A stretch of 64,000 bases of DNA from Dendrolimus kikuchii (Eukaryota; Arthropoda; Insecta; Lepidoptera; Lasiocampidae), in the NCBI GenBank assembly GCA_019925095.2, contig CM034398.1:11733001-11797000 (forward strand). Direction: 5' to 3'. Both the position numbers and the translations under genes were made by a program. The notes below the pieces were generated by a model. That model saw nothing but the letters and a program-made list of their open reading frames with translations. It was not told the origin of the DNA and did no database searches. How positions within the stretch are numbered: the first letter of the stretch is position 1; the number at the start of each line of letters is the position of its first letter. Below, piece by piece: positions 49,513 to 62,751 of this stretch.

Positions 49513-50188
49513 TAAATGGTCTCGCGTAAAGGCCCACACATTACGTGACACGACCGTCAGACGCGACCGAACAGTGTGCACACCAGAACCGTACCACACT
49601 CTCCAAATTGCTTCAGGACGTTCGAATGCTCAAGGGTACGTCCGTGACTTATGACTTATAATGTGCACCACTTCAATGGACTTTCCTTATCCAGAATTCC
49701 AGATACATTATAAGCCACGCCCCTCAGCCGAGTCATCAGTAGCGACTTATAATTGTACATACCTTTAATAAACCGAACAAAGGTTATTTAGAACTTGGAT
49801 AGGATCTTAGGCCGCGTATAGACATTCTCAATAAAGCTATGGTCAACGATTCGGCTTCATTGGTCTAATCCTTAGATTAATAATCTGAATCTTAAAAAAA
49901 ATATCACAAATGTTGATGTCACCAAACACTAGTGTCAATTTTCTTTTATTGTGTGAATTGTATTAAAATATGACGTGAATGACAGTGAATGTGAAAAGTA
50001 AAATCGTATCGTATGTTGTCGTTTGTCGTCGATACGATGCATAAATTGAATTCTGTATTTACATCACACATTATGAAAACGTGACTGAATCATTCATAGA
50101 CCGAACAAATGGATAATTTGAAAACTGTAACTCACACCAAAGAATAGCGGAAACAGTTTAGTACTAAGTTCTTTCGCGTATGTTAAAT

Positions 50189-53100
50189 ATGTCGAAGAAT
50201 GGCGAGTTGTCATCAAACCAAGGTAGTTATCAAGTAAATTGCACGCTTTTTAGATCTTTATTATTTTTACTTATTTCGCTTTTAAACATCTAGGTCCTAG
50301 TAGGCCGAGCTTACCAAAACCAGAGTTGAATTTATTTGGGAACGAAAAACGAAAGGTATTAGACCTACAAATTGGAGGGCCGTCTGGAGATGGAGCAGCG
50401 TTTATGCCGTTCCCTGCCAACCCTCCTGTACCGCAAAGACCTCGAATTCCATCTCGTACAATAAGAGATGTGCTGCCAGAAAATACAAGGTATGTTAACA
50501 GGATGTGCTTAAATTTGTTACACTGGTAGTTTAATGATTTTCAATATATGTCATACTTGAAATAACTAGCTTTAATATTAAAATCTAAATAAATAGAGTA
50601 AACATTAGGTGTTGTAAACTATTTTGAAGTTGTAGATATAATATAAAAGTCATTTGTGTTCGGAGCAGATTTAAGAAGAATATTTGTCAAAAAACCTTTT
50701 GCTGTGAACAGAGAAGATAAACATATGTTATATCCGGATTCTTGTATTTTATGAATGTAGGTCATCATAAGAAACTTTCAATTGACAAGTTAATTGGTAT
50801 TACAGAGACAGGTGTAGAATATATCCATCCATGCAGTCATCTGGCAAACTACAATTATCTGCAACTGAGGTGTATGATTTCACAGCAGATGACTTACAAG
50901 ATCTTGGCGAAATAGGCAGAGGAGCTTTTGGAGCTGTAAACAAAATGGTTCATAGAAAGTGAGTTTCCATTTTATTTATAGAAATGTAACTGGAAACATA
51001 CATAATGTATAAAGCATAATCACATCATAGTTCTTAATCTGCTGGAAGGGATTAACATCTAAGAGACAGGCTTGGCCTAGTTTAGGTGTTAGTACCCAAA
51101 CGGTCTTAATTTTATGACAAAATGTAAATATAAGTTTGGTCTCAATAAAATTTTATTATATTATATAAATAATCTATATTGTCTAATAGGTTGGTATTTT
51201 ACTGATATTAAATGGAACACAGCAATGTCTAAACTTATAAAAATACCTTCTTTAAGGGCAGTGGGAGTTGTTTAAATGGAGGACATGACTGCAGATGATG
51301 ATTCCTGAGCATCTAACACATTTTGTTACGGACATTTGGAGGGCTTGCGTGGGGCCATGGAAAGGCCAACACGTAGAGACCCTTTGACAAATTTAATGTA
51401 AATGTGGCGTGACACTGACAGGCGATTATCCCTGTCTACACCATATAACATATATCTTATTATTATGTATTAGAATAGAATGGCATATACTTTATTGTAT
51501 AATCAAATTAATGTAACATTACACAAAAGCAGCTTAGAAATAGGTACAAATGATATTATGCATCTGAAGTCTAAGTTAGTCATAAAAATAATATGTAAAA
51601 AGACTTATGCATTATAATGACATAATTTTGAACTAAATTCATACATGACACTCTTTCATACCTCAGGACTAGTCGTGTAATGGCAGTGAAACGCATCAGG
51701 TCAACAGTAGATGAGAAAGAACAAAAGCAACTGCTAATGGATCTCGAGGTAGTTATGAAGAGTAATGACTGCCCATACATTGTTGAGTTTTATGGAGCAC
51801 TTTTCAAAGAAGTAAGTATTTTAAATATATTGTTTTGACACATTGAATTGATTGGCACACATTGATCAACAGCCACAAAGATTAGAGAATAGTTAGCCAA
51901 CAAGAGTTCAACTCTTATGTTAAGCTGTTATGGTGAAAATATTCAAGGTGGAAATGAAAAGCTGTTTCGTTAACGGATATCTTGTAAACTTTGAATTGAT
52001 AATTTTAGGCATTAATAAACACACAAAATATATTTTCTAATTTAAATTTAAAATATGTCTAAATATGAAATATACAACACAACACCTATCCTTTCTTTTA
52101 TTTGGACTATAAATTCCCTCCTAGGTAGTTCCTTAGGAATATTGTAATTATAATAACGTTTCCTGCACAATATGGTTTAATCCAAACAGCTTTTTAGTAC
52201 CCAATATAAATTTTATATGACCACAGGTGTTTATTTGATTGTTGCCCTGTTTATGAATGGATATTTTAAAATGTAAATAGAACTCTTTATACTCTAGTGA
52301 TTTATTCTCAACAAAAAATTCATAGAATAGATATTAGCTACCTATCGAAAGATCAATGGATGCACCAAATCCATAAAATGTCTCTCGTTTTCATAAAGAA
52401 TTTCTAAATACAGGTTTATGATTATTTTCTTTCCCAGGGTGACTGCTGGATATGCATGGAATTAATGGACACATCACTAGACAAATTTTATAAATTTATA
52501 TGTGAAAGAATGCAAACTCGAATACCAGAGACTATTATAGCTAAAATAACTCTTGCAACAGTAAAAGCTTTAAATTATTTAAAAGAGAAACTAAAAATAA
52601 TTCATAGGTATGTTATTTTAATAGGTATGTTTTTTGTTATATGATTTTATGATGATTGCTAATTACTATTATTTATTTTTACTTACAGAGATGTTAAGCC
52701 ATCTAACATTTTATTGGATAGAAGAGGTAACATAAAGTTATGTGATTTTGGTATTTCTGGAAAGTTAGTGGATTCTATAGCTCGCACACGTGATGCTGGG
52801 TGCAGACCATATATGGCTGTAAGTATTTGATTTCAAACCATATTACATATTTTAATTAATCATAATATTCAGAAATGTGTGTACATAAGGTATTATACCT
52901 ACAAGCCACTGCTATACATAACTGAGATACTTATTATTTGTAATTTTTTTTGGTAATTTCAACTTTGTCTGCTTAGAGAAAATAATTGGACTCTTATTAT
53001 TATCTCATAGAATTGCACAGTTAGTCCAGTAAATTTAGGCATTTTAAACCCCAATCCAAATAGGCATTTTTTGTAGATAATTTTACGACAAACAATTTTT

Positions 53101-56100
53101 ATAATAACCTTCATTGACCTCCGAGCAATAGGTCGCGAGATATTTGTGAAAAACTGATTTTTGTGACCTTTTGACCTTTATAACTTTTTTAGCCTGCACG
53201 ATATCAATGTCAATTTTTCACATCTTCATGACAACGCCGTAATAAAGGTGTATATAAAAATTCAGCTCACTAGAAATTTCTCCACAGATAAAACCTAAAA
53301 TGACTGGTCTAAGTAGCTTTTGTTGCTTAAAGTCTATAAAAATAAATTACTGTAGTTACCCACTATTAGATATATATTATTATTGGTCGGTTCCTATATC
53401 TTACCAACTACATTTGCCTTACTATCAGTTAAAATTTGACATAAGCACACATAATTTATCCGTGCAGGAAACGAGAAAGAATACAATTTCCTGCGGCCGG
53501 GTGGCCTGTCGTAAGAGGCGACTTAACAACCCACAGCCAGGCTGTAGGGCATTTGCCCGACTGGATGGCTACCACCCCTGGTCTAAAGTATGTCGCCATA
53601 ACAACCTTGAGTTGTATTCCGGCATTAGGGACCAGGTTCCAGTTTCCCTTAAGAGAGCAGCAGCGCATTTGTAGCAACTTTGGTGTTGCAAATGTCCATA
53701 TGCTATGGTAACCGCTTTCCATCAAGTGGGCCGCCTGCCTGTCTGCTGACCTCCTGCATTAATAAAAAAAAAAGCTCCCAAGTTTATCCAAAATTTGACA
53801 TAAGCATAAAAGTAATGTCAAAAATTAACCAATGGTAGGGCCAGTGAATGAATTGTAAGTTAATATAGAAACAGGCCATCAGTGTATTAAGAATTTTTTG
53901 TATATATTAAGTCCTAAAAATATAAAAAAAACAATTTCCATAATGCACATAGGTACATGCATAATAAATGTATAGTTTATAGGTATACACAGATTCCCCT
54001 ACTACATTGTTTATACTAGTAACTATTGTAGTATGTAGTAGGGGAATCTGGTCAAGGTCCCTATTTTGACTTGCATGTAAAGGAACGTACCTATACTATT
54101 TGAGCCTTTTTTTACCCCCCTCGGTGACCACCCATATGTAGTATATGCTGAGACCCCCCCCCCCCCTCTAGTTTTCACGTAAAATAATAATAATAATAAG
54201 CCTTTATTTTTGTTAACATTATTTACAATATTTTTATTTATTTAAATATAAACACTACTGCAATAACTGTATTGTCTTTTATTGTCATTTTTCCTCTTAA
54301 TAATATGCTTCTGTCAATAGTTCGTCATTGACTGCCATAGGTGTCCTCCAAGTTTTTCCATGTATGTCTATTTCTTGCTTTGCGCAACTATAATTTACCT
54401 GCAGTTTTCACGTAGTAATTTATAAATAAACTTATAAATCAGTTTTTGCAAACAGAAAGTTAAAAAAAAAATTGGTGCATATTTACGTCTAAATATGAAT
54501 GCATTTATGTTTTTAAATGCATGGTGTCCTCCATTGTCACTCCTGGAGGTTTTTTAAGCGTGTTTAAAGCATTTCGTTTCTGTTGCTTCTCGCGCAACAT
54601 GTTCAATCTATCTGGCTAAGCCAATTAACAATATTCTGAAATTAACAACTCTCCGATTGGTCATTCACTTAATGCGAGATCTCCTGAAAAAAAGTAAAAA
54701 TGTATCAGGTTTCATCATATTTAATGTTTATTTAATCACGAATTTACTTTATTCATGTTTTACAATATCAAAAATTAACGGAACAATGCTATTTCCTTTA
54801 TTAAAAGGAAAAATTGTGGTGGACCAACCTAGTCAAGGTTGGTCCACTATGCCATAATCGCCATGGCATTGCACCACATCTAAACTAGTTATAATATTGA
54901 ATAATTCCAATGGGATTTTGTTAAATGTTAACAGACATAGGCTTACCTTGATGCTAGCATTTGTTCTCTCTTAACTTGTGGGACAGATTCCACAGATACT
55001 AAAAAACCTTTGTGTACAGTTTAGAATCAATGGAACACATAACACTGAACACAGAGACTTTACAGATTGTGTAGTACTCCGAAAAGTTTGTTTTCAAGAA
55101 AAAAAGCTTGGCCACATTCACTCATAGGTAGTAAGTACTAGTGGTCTTATATAAAATACTGTAAAGGTCCTTGGCGACCTAGACGCCATTCTCCTAAATG
55201 TATGTATAATATTGGCTTATCTATGGAATTCGGTGACTTTCTTATCTGCACCTTCAGTGGGTTGCCTATTAATACATGAAATTAGAAATTGTAATTGCTT
55301 CTTCTGAGCTTTCAATTATGGTTTAGTTTTCATACAATTTGTTATATAAGCAATTAATAATAAAAGTAAGGAAGGTAATTCATGCAAACTTATATTGATT
55401 ATAGGAAGTAGAAACAATATTAATTCCAGCGGCCGCCTGTGGTGAGAGCCGACTAAATAATCCACAGCCAGGTAGACCAATAGATAGAATGCAACCATCC
55501 ATAATTATAAATTACTATGCCGCCACAATAACCTCGCGTTTAGTTTCGGTATTAGTGCCCAGGTTCCAATCCCCATAGAGGCCGAGAACGCGACGCCTCT
55601 GATGTTTCAAACATCCATAGGCGACGGTACACTTAAAAAAAATGAAAACCCTCTGTGTTAAAATAAATTTGTATCTTCAGCCGGAGAGGATCGACCCGGG
55701 TCGTGCGCGCGGCTACGACGTGCGCTCTGACGTGTGGTCATTGGGCATCACGCTGATGGAGGTGGCGACAGGTTGCTTCCCGTACCCGCGCTGGGGCTCC
55801 GTGTTCGAGCAGCTGCAGCAAGTGGTACAAGGGGACCCGCCCCGTCTCACAAACAACAATAACGCATTCACAAACAACTTTGTACATTTTGTCAATACTT
55901 GGTAAGTATACTTAGTCTGGCTATAAATACTGTTACAATTAAAAAGAAACAAAATATTACATTTGAATTTGGAATCTGTCATTTTTATGTGATTGTACAT
56001 TGTGTTTTCTCATTTTGGCGCCAATACATTGTACAACATTTTGCGATATTAAAATGGAGTGGGGCGATAAAGAGAACCGAATCTCTGTGATTGCATTACA

Positions 56101-58179
56101 CAAAGTAGGTATGGAGCCAAATGCAATTTTTAAAACTCCATACGCTTGGTATTAGTCAAATGTTTGTGTACCGGGCTATTAATAGGTACAACGAGACCTC
56201 CTCTGTCTGTGACAGAAAAAGATCTAGCCGTCCACGTAGTGTTCGTACGAAAAAGGTGGTCAAAGCAGTAAGGGAAAAGTATTTGAAGAAATCCTGTCCG
56301 AAGCAAAAGATTTTATCTTGGGAGATGAAGATATCACCTAGAACCATGTCGCGTATTTTAAAAGATGACTTAGGACTTGCAGCCTATAAGTGACGCACTG
56401 GTCATTTATTAACTCATAATTTAAAAAAGAATAGGGTGGTAAAACCGAAACAACTACTAAAGCGGTACGCAAAGGGAGGTCACAGAAAAATTTTGTTTAT
56501 GGATGAGAAATTTTTTACAATTGAGCAACATTTTAACAAACAAAATGACCGTATTTATGCTCAAAGCTCTAAGGTCTAAGCTTCTCAATTAGTTGACAGA
56601 GTGCAATGTGGGCATTATCCGTCTTCAGTGATGGTTTGGTGGGGTGTTAGCTATGAAGGAGTGACTGAGCCATATTTTTGTGAAAAAGGTATCAAAACAT
56701 CGGCACAAGTGTATCAAGATACCATTCTTGAGAAGGTAGTTAAGCCCCTTAACAACACCATGTTCAATAACCAAGAATGGTCCTTCCAGCAAGACTCTGC
56801 GCCGGGTCATAAAGCTCGGTCCACGCAGTCTTGGTTGGAAACGAACGTTTCGGACTTCATCAGAGCTGAAGACTGGCCGTCGTCTAATCCCGATCTTAAT
56901 CCGCTGGATTATGATTTACGGTCAGTTTTAGAGAGTACGGCTTGCTCTTAAACGCCATGATAATTTGGAGTCCCTAAAACAATCCATATGATTGGCAGTG
57001 AAGAATTTTCCCATGGAAAGAGTGCATACTTCTATTGATAACTGGCCTCAACGTTTAAAAGACTGTATTGCAGCCAATGGAGACCACTTAGAATAAGCTT
57101 TTTATATTTTAAATTGTTTTATATTTATGTATTAAAACTGTAAAACTTATAAATGTTATTTGCAACAGAAAAAAAATATTCTTTGTTACAATATTTATGG
57201 CAAGACTAGGTATAGAAGAACCGCGGTAGCTTAGTGGGCAGCATATACTACTGGGCAATTTTCTGACCTAGTGTGTATTGTAAAATAGCAATGTGGATGC
57301 ATGTTACAGTAAATTCTAACATTATTTATTTATAAAATAACTGGTGTCAAATACAATAAGCTTATTATCATTTTAGTTTTGAAATATCATGATAGAGACA
57401 ATTTCAATTACTGTCTAAAGTCTAAACAATAATAAATGCGATAAGTACTTAAGACCTTTTGCTTTACTAAATTGTGGCATCATAACTTTGGTACCTTTTA
57501 CAAAATCTCTGAGATTGTAACATAATAAAGAGTAGCTCAGTTGATTTGAGTGTCTTCTACCCTGTTACCACATGCTGACGGTGCAGCAAAACATCATGAC
57601 AGCACCCATACATTGAACTGAATTTCCGTTTTTAACTAAGGATAGCTAGCCCCAGGATCGAAGTATAAGTTGTGGTAATATTTAAATTTATAAAGTCTGC
57701 AAAAGATATTCTTTTTGGCCACAAGGTGCTAAATTGTCTAATTTCAAAGGTTTGGAAAATAAATACATGTCAAGAAAGTTTTATTCAAAATTTTCTTGTG
57801 ATGTTGAAATGAAGCAAGAAAAAACTTACTTGCATAAATACAACCCATATCCTTCCTATACCTACTACTGTTTGTTCAACATATAAATTTTTTTTAGAAT
57901 AGAACACCCAAAGTTCCCACCAAAAGCTTAAGATTAAAATTAATTTGGGACATGATGCATAGTTATAATAATAACATAAAAATATTTGTTTACAGCCTTA
58001 TAAAAGAAGAAACACAGCGCCCGAAGTACAACAGACTATTGGAGCATCCATTTATCAAAGGCATAGAACAAAGTAGGGCAGATGTTGCGACTTATGTCTG
58101 CGAGATACTCGAGGCAATGGAACGCAATGGAGTCAGTCCATTCACAACTGACCAACCAGCACAAGCTTGGTTGGAATAG
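50189..58179 (+). CDS. Mkk4: MAP kinase kinase 4 (MKK4-type JNK/p38 kinase kinase)
   Basis: Eight exons: 50189-50222, 50294-50489, 50806-50958, 51667-51811, 52438-52607, 52689-52818, 55681-55901, 57996-58179; phases agree, 410 aa plus TAG. N-terminus has a MAPK docking motif (K30-R31-K32-x-L34-x-L36). Kinase domain: glycine loop [11 protein letters not shown] (G114, G116, G119), VAIK Lys K136 in [27 protein letters not shown] (D234), DFG (D252), activation-loop sites S262 and T266 in [13 protein letters not shown]-equivalent ending in PERIDP, C-terminal DVD-type docking tail (about 360-400). The wording [20 protein letters not shown] and [20 protein letters not shown] singles out MKK4 over MKK3/6 and MKK7. 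It should phosphorylate JNK (and p38) in stress signalling. Exon 7 is notably GC-rich compared with the others. Confidence 0.96.
51325..51440 (-). repeat. Repeat family Z, fragment
   Basis: GGACATTTGGAGGGCTTGCG, GGAAAGGCCAACACGTAG and GGCGATTATCCCTG match the distal part of copies 1 and 3. In MKK4 intron 3. Confidence 0.6.
53485..53772 (+). mobile_element. SINE-like element S, copy 6 (most complete)
   Basis: Head GCGGCCGGGTGGCCTGTCGT then AAGAGGCGACTTAACAACCC, central AACAACCTTGAGTTGTATTC, tail GTCTGCTGACCTCCTGCATT and A-run (53761-53773). A perfect 17-bp direct repeat AAAATTTGACATAAGCA flanks the region (53431-53447 and 53790-53806). In MKK4 intron 6. Confidence 0.8.
53990..54050. repeat. 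Perfect 18-bp inverted repeat (hairpin)
   Basis: CAGATTCCCCTACTACAT at 53990-54007 is exactly complementary to 54033-54050, with a 25-nt loop. In MKK4 intron 6. Could be a short foldback element. Confidence 0.7.
54150..54440. repeat. C-run, (AAT)n and retroelement-like tail
   Basis: CCCCCCCCCCCCCC near 54157-54170, then (AAT)n at 54184-54199 followed by AAGCCTTTATTTTTGTTAAC, reminiscent of LINE 3' tails. No ORF. A 12-bp hairpin GTGGACCAACCT / AGGTTGGTCCAC lies further on (54819-54847). Confidence 0.35.
55430..55635 (+). mobile_element. SINE-like element S, copy 7 (diverged)
   Basis: GCGGCCGCCTGTGGTGAGAG, CCACAGCCAGG, CCGCCACAATAACCTCGCGT, AACATCCATAGGCGACGG and an A-run at 55636. Ends only about 45 bp before MKK4 exon 7 (55681). 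Confidence 0.65.
55926..57195 (+). mobile_element. maT-like (DD37D) Tc1/mariner transposon, inactive
   Basis: 1270 bp between TA dinucleotides, with matching ends AATACTGTTACAA and, reading inwards, AATATTGTAACAA. Transposase starts near 56053 ([20 protein letters not shown]), shifts frame by 56120, and continues with [34 protein letters not shown] text, [49 protein letters not shown]. The last two Asp are 37 residues apart (D...37...D), the maT signature. In-frame stops (for example 56390 and 56578) and frameshifts disable it. In MKK4 intron 7. Confidence 0.82.
57215..57600 (+). repeat. SINE-like head plus repeat shared with the ABCA 5' region
   Basis: CGCGGTAGCTTAGTGGGCAG at 57222-57241 resembles an A-box of a tRNA-derived SINE. 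From 57285 the text matches 27125-27420 in order. In MKK4 intron 7; 57600-57995 holds nothing recognised. Confidence 0.4.
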
Positions 58180-59050
58180 TTTCACAAATAATATTGTCAA
58201 TGCTAAAATTATGGCCTCCACAGATTAGCTGCAAGAGGCTGCGCAGTAACGGATTCTACATGAAAAATTGTCTACTGCACAGCCGTCTGTTTTGCTAATT
58301 AAAAGTTGTCATAAAGTTTGGCCTCGACAATTTTATTAAATTTAAAAATTATTTGCAAATCGAACACATCAGTAACACCAAAACACTGCAATATTTGATA
58401 GTAGATTTTTTAATATGAAATACCTAGGGCTTTTCACTCGGTTACTACGTCTGTGTAAACTTCAGTTGTGTCCTTTTTTAATTTCTAATCTTAAGGTACT
58501 TAAATAGCAGACAATAGGTAAATTAATTTACATCCAAAGAAAACAATTAGACCTCCCTTGGGAGGGCTTGGCCACATCAACACCGCGCGTGTCGTGCCGT
58601 GGCGCGTAAATGAGCAACGCAGCATAGTCGCCGCAATTTTGCCGCCACGCCAGTGATGATATTGATCGAACAGTTAGTATGAAAATGGATTCTTACAGAT
58701 TGTTTATTAAGTCATGATATTCCCACAGCTTCCAAAGTAATTTTAGTTACTATTAAAGGAAAAGAAGTGGCGCAATGTTGCTAGTAACGTAAAACAATGA
58801 CGACAAATAGAATTTATAATTACTTATTGATATCTAAGAAGAAACTGCTAATCCACTATAGGTTCGAAAGTAAAACGGTGCTACGGTAAGCTAAAATTAA
58901 CCACAATATGGTACTGTAGTTCCATAGCAGAAGCGTACTAAAAATGACGTTTACCCAATAATCTTGCGACACAGTCCTATATTTATAGAAAATCTGAACT
59001 AAAACTTTTAATCAACGTCTTAATATTATATTAAAAGCATAATTCATATT
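58180..59050. other. MKK4 3' UTR and downstream spacer
   Basis: AT-rich sequence after the stop codon with ATTAAA near 58335 as a possible polyadenylation signal. No ORF, no clear repeat. Confidence 0.35.
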
Positions 59051-59059
59051 TTGAAACTA

Positions 59060-59405
59060 AATTGAAAGTGTCTGCACGACACGGCAGCAGGCCTGAATTT
59101 ATGCGGTGGTACGGGATTGGTGATGTGGCCAAACCCTATGACCGCGGCCTTTGTGGTCTAAGTAGTCTCTTGTTTTACGAAAACATTGATGTTCCGAGTT
59201 CAATTTCCAGTAGGGTAAATCTCGGAAACAATGTTTCTGATATTTCCCCTAGTATGGATAGTAGTGGGATCGATCTGTTATCCACATTTAAGCGTGACTT
59301 GCTTAGCTTGGGGATTATTCAATGTATTGTCCAATGTTGCCTGCAGATTTATTGTTATTATCCGAGCGAACTCCCTTTCTCATTTATATATTTTATGATT
59401 AATGA
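59060..59405 (+). mobile_element. tRNA-derived SINE-like sequence
   Basis: CTTTGTGGTCTAAGTAG (59150-59166) looks like an A-box and GTTCCGAGTTCAATTTCCAG (59190-59209) like a B-box, at tRNA spacing. The 118-codon frame across it is not convincing as a gene. The following 59405-60390 shows nothing recognised. Confidence 0.5.
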
Positions 59406-60394
59406 AAAATTTAATTAATGCCTGGTCATTAGTAATATACAATAAAATAAGTGGTAATTCAATATGATTCCGTTTGACTATGGCAAAAATTGGTCATTCT
59501 AGTAATAAATATAAAAGAATTGATAATCTTGTATTGTTATCTGGATAAACTTTTACAACAGAATGGCAACTGAAATAATTAGGTAATTAAGATTTTATTG
59601 TAAATTATACTAGGTTTATTATTGAATAGGACAAGTAGCAAATTAATTTCGGAAAAAGAATGTTATGGACCATAATGTTTTAGCTGTATTTGTATGAACT
59701 AATTCAATACTACTATGAATTACATTAAACTAACTGGAAAATGAAAATACCTAAAATTTCAGTAATAATACTATTTTTAACTGCTTTGAAGAATAACTAA
59801 CCCTGATTTAATTTTAATTATTTTGTTGCCATAATTTTATATTTTAACATAATTATTAACATTAACTATGGTATTCGCGAAAATCATCAGTTTTAACATT
59901 AGCAATCAGCTGTAGATGTAGGACAAAATTCACGATTCACGGCAACACATTGACCATATTGTTTCTTTTTTGTCAGACTTATTATAAAAAAGCGTAAGAA
60001 ACGATTATCTGAAGGAAAAATTGCGGCTACCTATGGGGTCTGTTATAGTAAGCCTAATTCAGATCCGCATCCTGTGAAAAATCTTTCATTTTCATACATA
60101 AAATATATACTACTTACACACTTATACTTTAGTCTCTAATATATACTTATCAAATCCTAAAATGGGTCAATATTTGAGACCGTGAAGAGAACAAAGAAAT
60201 ATACAGACATGAATACTTACTTTGACGTTTACGTAATTATTTCTTTGGATACCTATATATCAGAAGCACAAATAACAGTGAAACGTGACTTGTGTGACAA
60301 ACAAAATCCGCCTATCATAGTGTTGAATATGCACGCTCGAAGGACACCGTAAGTGCTTTCGTGTCCGCGGCGACAAATTACAAGAGTTACCTAA

Positions 60395-60681
60395 GAGTGC
60401 GTTCCCACCAGAGATGTGCTATGCAACATTACTGGTGGAAACGAATTTAACTTAGCTACATTTTTAAAAAACAGGATGCGTGCCTTCTCTATTGTCGATA
60501 TGTCGCTTATCTCTAACTACGCATCTTTCTCGCACAGCTTGCGGCGGCGCATTTTCATAGCACATCTTACTCGCTCCTCTACATAGCTTAGCATCAGTGG
60601 AAATGATCACATAGTTTCGTAGCTTAGCTTTTACATTTCCGCAGCATAGCTGCATATCGCATCTCTGCTGGAATGGCACCC
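60395..60681. mobile_element. Harbinger-like MITE with TAA duplications
   Basis: 287 bp flanked by TAA (60392-60394, 60682-60684). Ends GAGTGCGTTCCCACCAGAGA and, reading inwards, GGGTGCCATTCCAGCAGAGA. Rich in AGCTTAGC/GCTTAGCTT motifs; no ORF. Confidence 0.8.
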
Positions 60682-60892
60682 TAAAGAGTCATTAGATGGC
60701 ATGACCATTTTTTATGGAAACAGTCTAATTATGTTGAGGAAAACTATCTCGCCATGTCGACATAAGCAATGCTGGCTTGACATTGTGAGGGACGATATGC
60801 ATTCCAATGGTTTAATAATAAAGGATGCCGAAGACTGCGAAATGAAGAAGACTGCAGGAAACGAATCACAGGGCTTCCGATCATACACTCCA

Positions 60893-60942
60893 AATATACA
60901 TACATACATACATAACTTCACGCCAGTTCCCTTGCGGGGATA
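60893..60942 (+). repeat. (TACA)n-linked repeat, short copy
   Basis: ATACATACATACATACATAA then CTTCACGCCAGTTCCCTTGC, as at 30620. Confidence 0.65.
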
Positions 60943-61067
60943 TAACTGGAATTTTCATTATCTATAATGATTTAATATAACATTCATAAGTAAATCCTTC
61001 CTTATTTATCCTTCTGACCGACAGGAAATGCTGTCTCAAGTAATAAGGTAAAATATGACATTAAATC

Positions 61068-61069
<2 letters not shown>

Positions 61070-61125
<56 letters not shown>
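61070..61125. repeat. (AT)n microsatellite
   Basis: About 28 uninterrupted AT units. 61126-62060 contains only the 3' flank of the TMEM186-like gene. Confidence 0.95.
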
Positions 61126-61126
<1 letters not shown>

Positions 61127-61983
61127 TTGAACCAGTTGTTTTAAAGTAATTGTAACATTTTGTACATTGCTTCTAGTTAAAACTTTGGCATATGTGTAAA
61201 TGTACATGAATATATTTAGTGAATTTATAAATTTGTATATACAAGCCACCCTAATTTAATGTTATCGAAATTTGTGAATTGTGCTGGTTTCACCGTTTTC
61301 TTTATACTGAATGATGAAAGGTTGTCTGGTTTAAACAACATTTTAGAAGACAAATGATTAAGTATTCAAGAACATATTTCAAACATTATATAAAGAATCG
61401 GGATTGCTATTAAAATCTAACCTTTATTAAACACTGAAACTAAGTTATACACTTACTATATTCTATTCTAAAATATTTGTGTAAACTTATTTAGCTGTGG
61501 TTTACATGCATATGGTTAATAGTAATGTGTCTACTGGAAACTATTCCACTTTTGTTGATACTAATTTCTTTACTATAATATACTAAGATATTGTAATGTA
61601 CTGCTGTGTGATTAGAGTTCTTTAGCCCACTTTGAGAGACCGAGACTGTCTTTCTATTAATGGTCTAAGATTACACATAAAAATAATACTTAAACCAAAT
61701 AACAATTCAGCATTCTGTAACTTGATTAACCTTCCTTGGTGTTTTCATGTAATTCAGTAATGACATGACACTAAAAATTTTTTCACAACCAGCTGAAGAA
61801 ACAAATAATTAATTTAAAATAATCACTTGTGATTTAATTTAATGTAATATTTAATCAAAACTGTATATTTCTTATAAAATTGGTTCTTATTGCTATTATG
61901 TATTTAAGGAATAGAATGATTACATCACTACAATTTTCTTAATGTTTTATTTTCTTTCATGTCCTTTGGTAATAAATAATTTC

Positions 61984-61989
61984 TTTATT
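61984..61989 (-). terminator. Polyadenylation signal AATAAA for TMEM186-like gene
   Basis: TTTATT on plus, 72 bp past the stop codon on the minus strand; a second one lies near 61944. Confidence 0.45.
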
Positions 61990-62060
61990 CTAATGTGCAG
62001 TGCTTTCAATATACTAATTCTATATTTATATATAAGTGAATATTGTTCTTAAATCATTAA

Positions 62061-62681
62061 TTATTCTAAAACTTGCCCCATTCTTTTTTGATCTAAGATC
62101 TTCCCAAATTTAACTAACAATTTATATTCAGTACCATCAGTTAGTTTTGGTGTGAGGTATATAGCGTCCATTGTTTTTGGAGGTATTTCCAACAAGGGTA
62201 TCCAGTTTTCTGTTGGTATTATTCTATCTTTTCTTATTCCCCAAAAATCCACTGAAGATATTTTTATGTGTTGATCATCATCACTTATGTACAGGAAGCC
62301 AATAATATTGCGAAATGGATATGTAAATATTGACAGAACAAGTCCTCCAGTTAAACCTATAAAAGAAGTCATAATTGTGATAACGTAACATATTCCATTG
62401 TTTAAAATAGACATTAGTTATCTACCTATATATGAAGCAGTCATGAAACTTTGTTCTGTAATGCAGTTCATCATCTCTAATACACCACAACCGGGTACTG
62501 CAATGGAGGTTCCAAGAAAATGATACATTTTAAGTCTGTTTATTACAGAAATGTATTTAATTAACGGTAAAGAAAAAACTGTCTGAAATTTCGGTGAAAC
62601 ACTGTCGTTTATATTTCTTGAATTGTAGATTCTTAGTAAACCATTACGATCTTTAATTTTTTTGAATATTGAGGTAATCAT
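62061..62681 (-). CDS. TMEM186: TMEM186-like mitochondrial complex I assembly protein
   Basis: Two exons, 62681-62426 and 62356-62061; G|GT phase join gives 183 aa and TAA. An N-terminal basic leader (MITSIFKKIKDRNGLLRIYN) suits mitochondrial import. QTVFSLPLIKYISVINRLK, a first hydrophobic segment (FLGTSIAVPGCGVLEMM), a second (GLTGGLVLSIFTYPF, RNIIGFLYI), then VDFWGIRKDR and LLVKFGKILDQKRMGQVLE. This pattern (FP.IR...RLK, two helices, FWG.R.D, FG.I.D) is that of TMEM186, a member of the MCIA complex that helps build complex I in the inner membrane. Slightly shorter than vertebrate homologues. Assignment rests on motif recall; TMEM70/223-type relatives share the two-helix design. Confidence 0.82.
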
Positions 62682-62751
62682 TATCTAGGTACTTATTAAT
62701 TATATTTTTTTTGCGAAAATGTAACTTTTACTCAATACAATACTGAAACAA

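Noticed and set aside
53300..53674. 124-codon frame in MKK4 intron 6
   Set aside because: Its right half is SINE copy 6 and the left half is plain intron.
54819..54847. 12-bp perfect hairpin as a possible RNA gene
   Set aside because: Stem too short and no conserved RNA features; kept only as a note.
59062..59418. 118-codon plus-strand frame
   Set aside because: Overlaps a tRNA-derived SINE-like region and has no recognisable domain; AT-rich tail continues the frame by chance.
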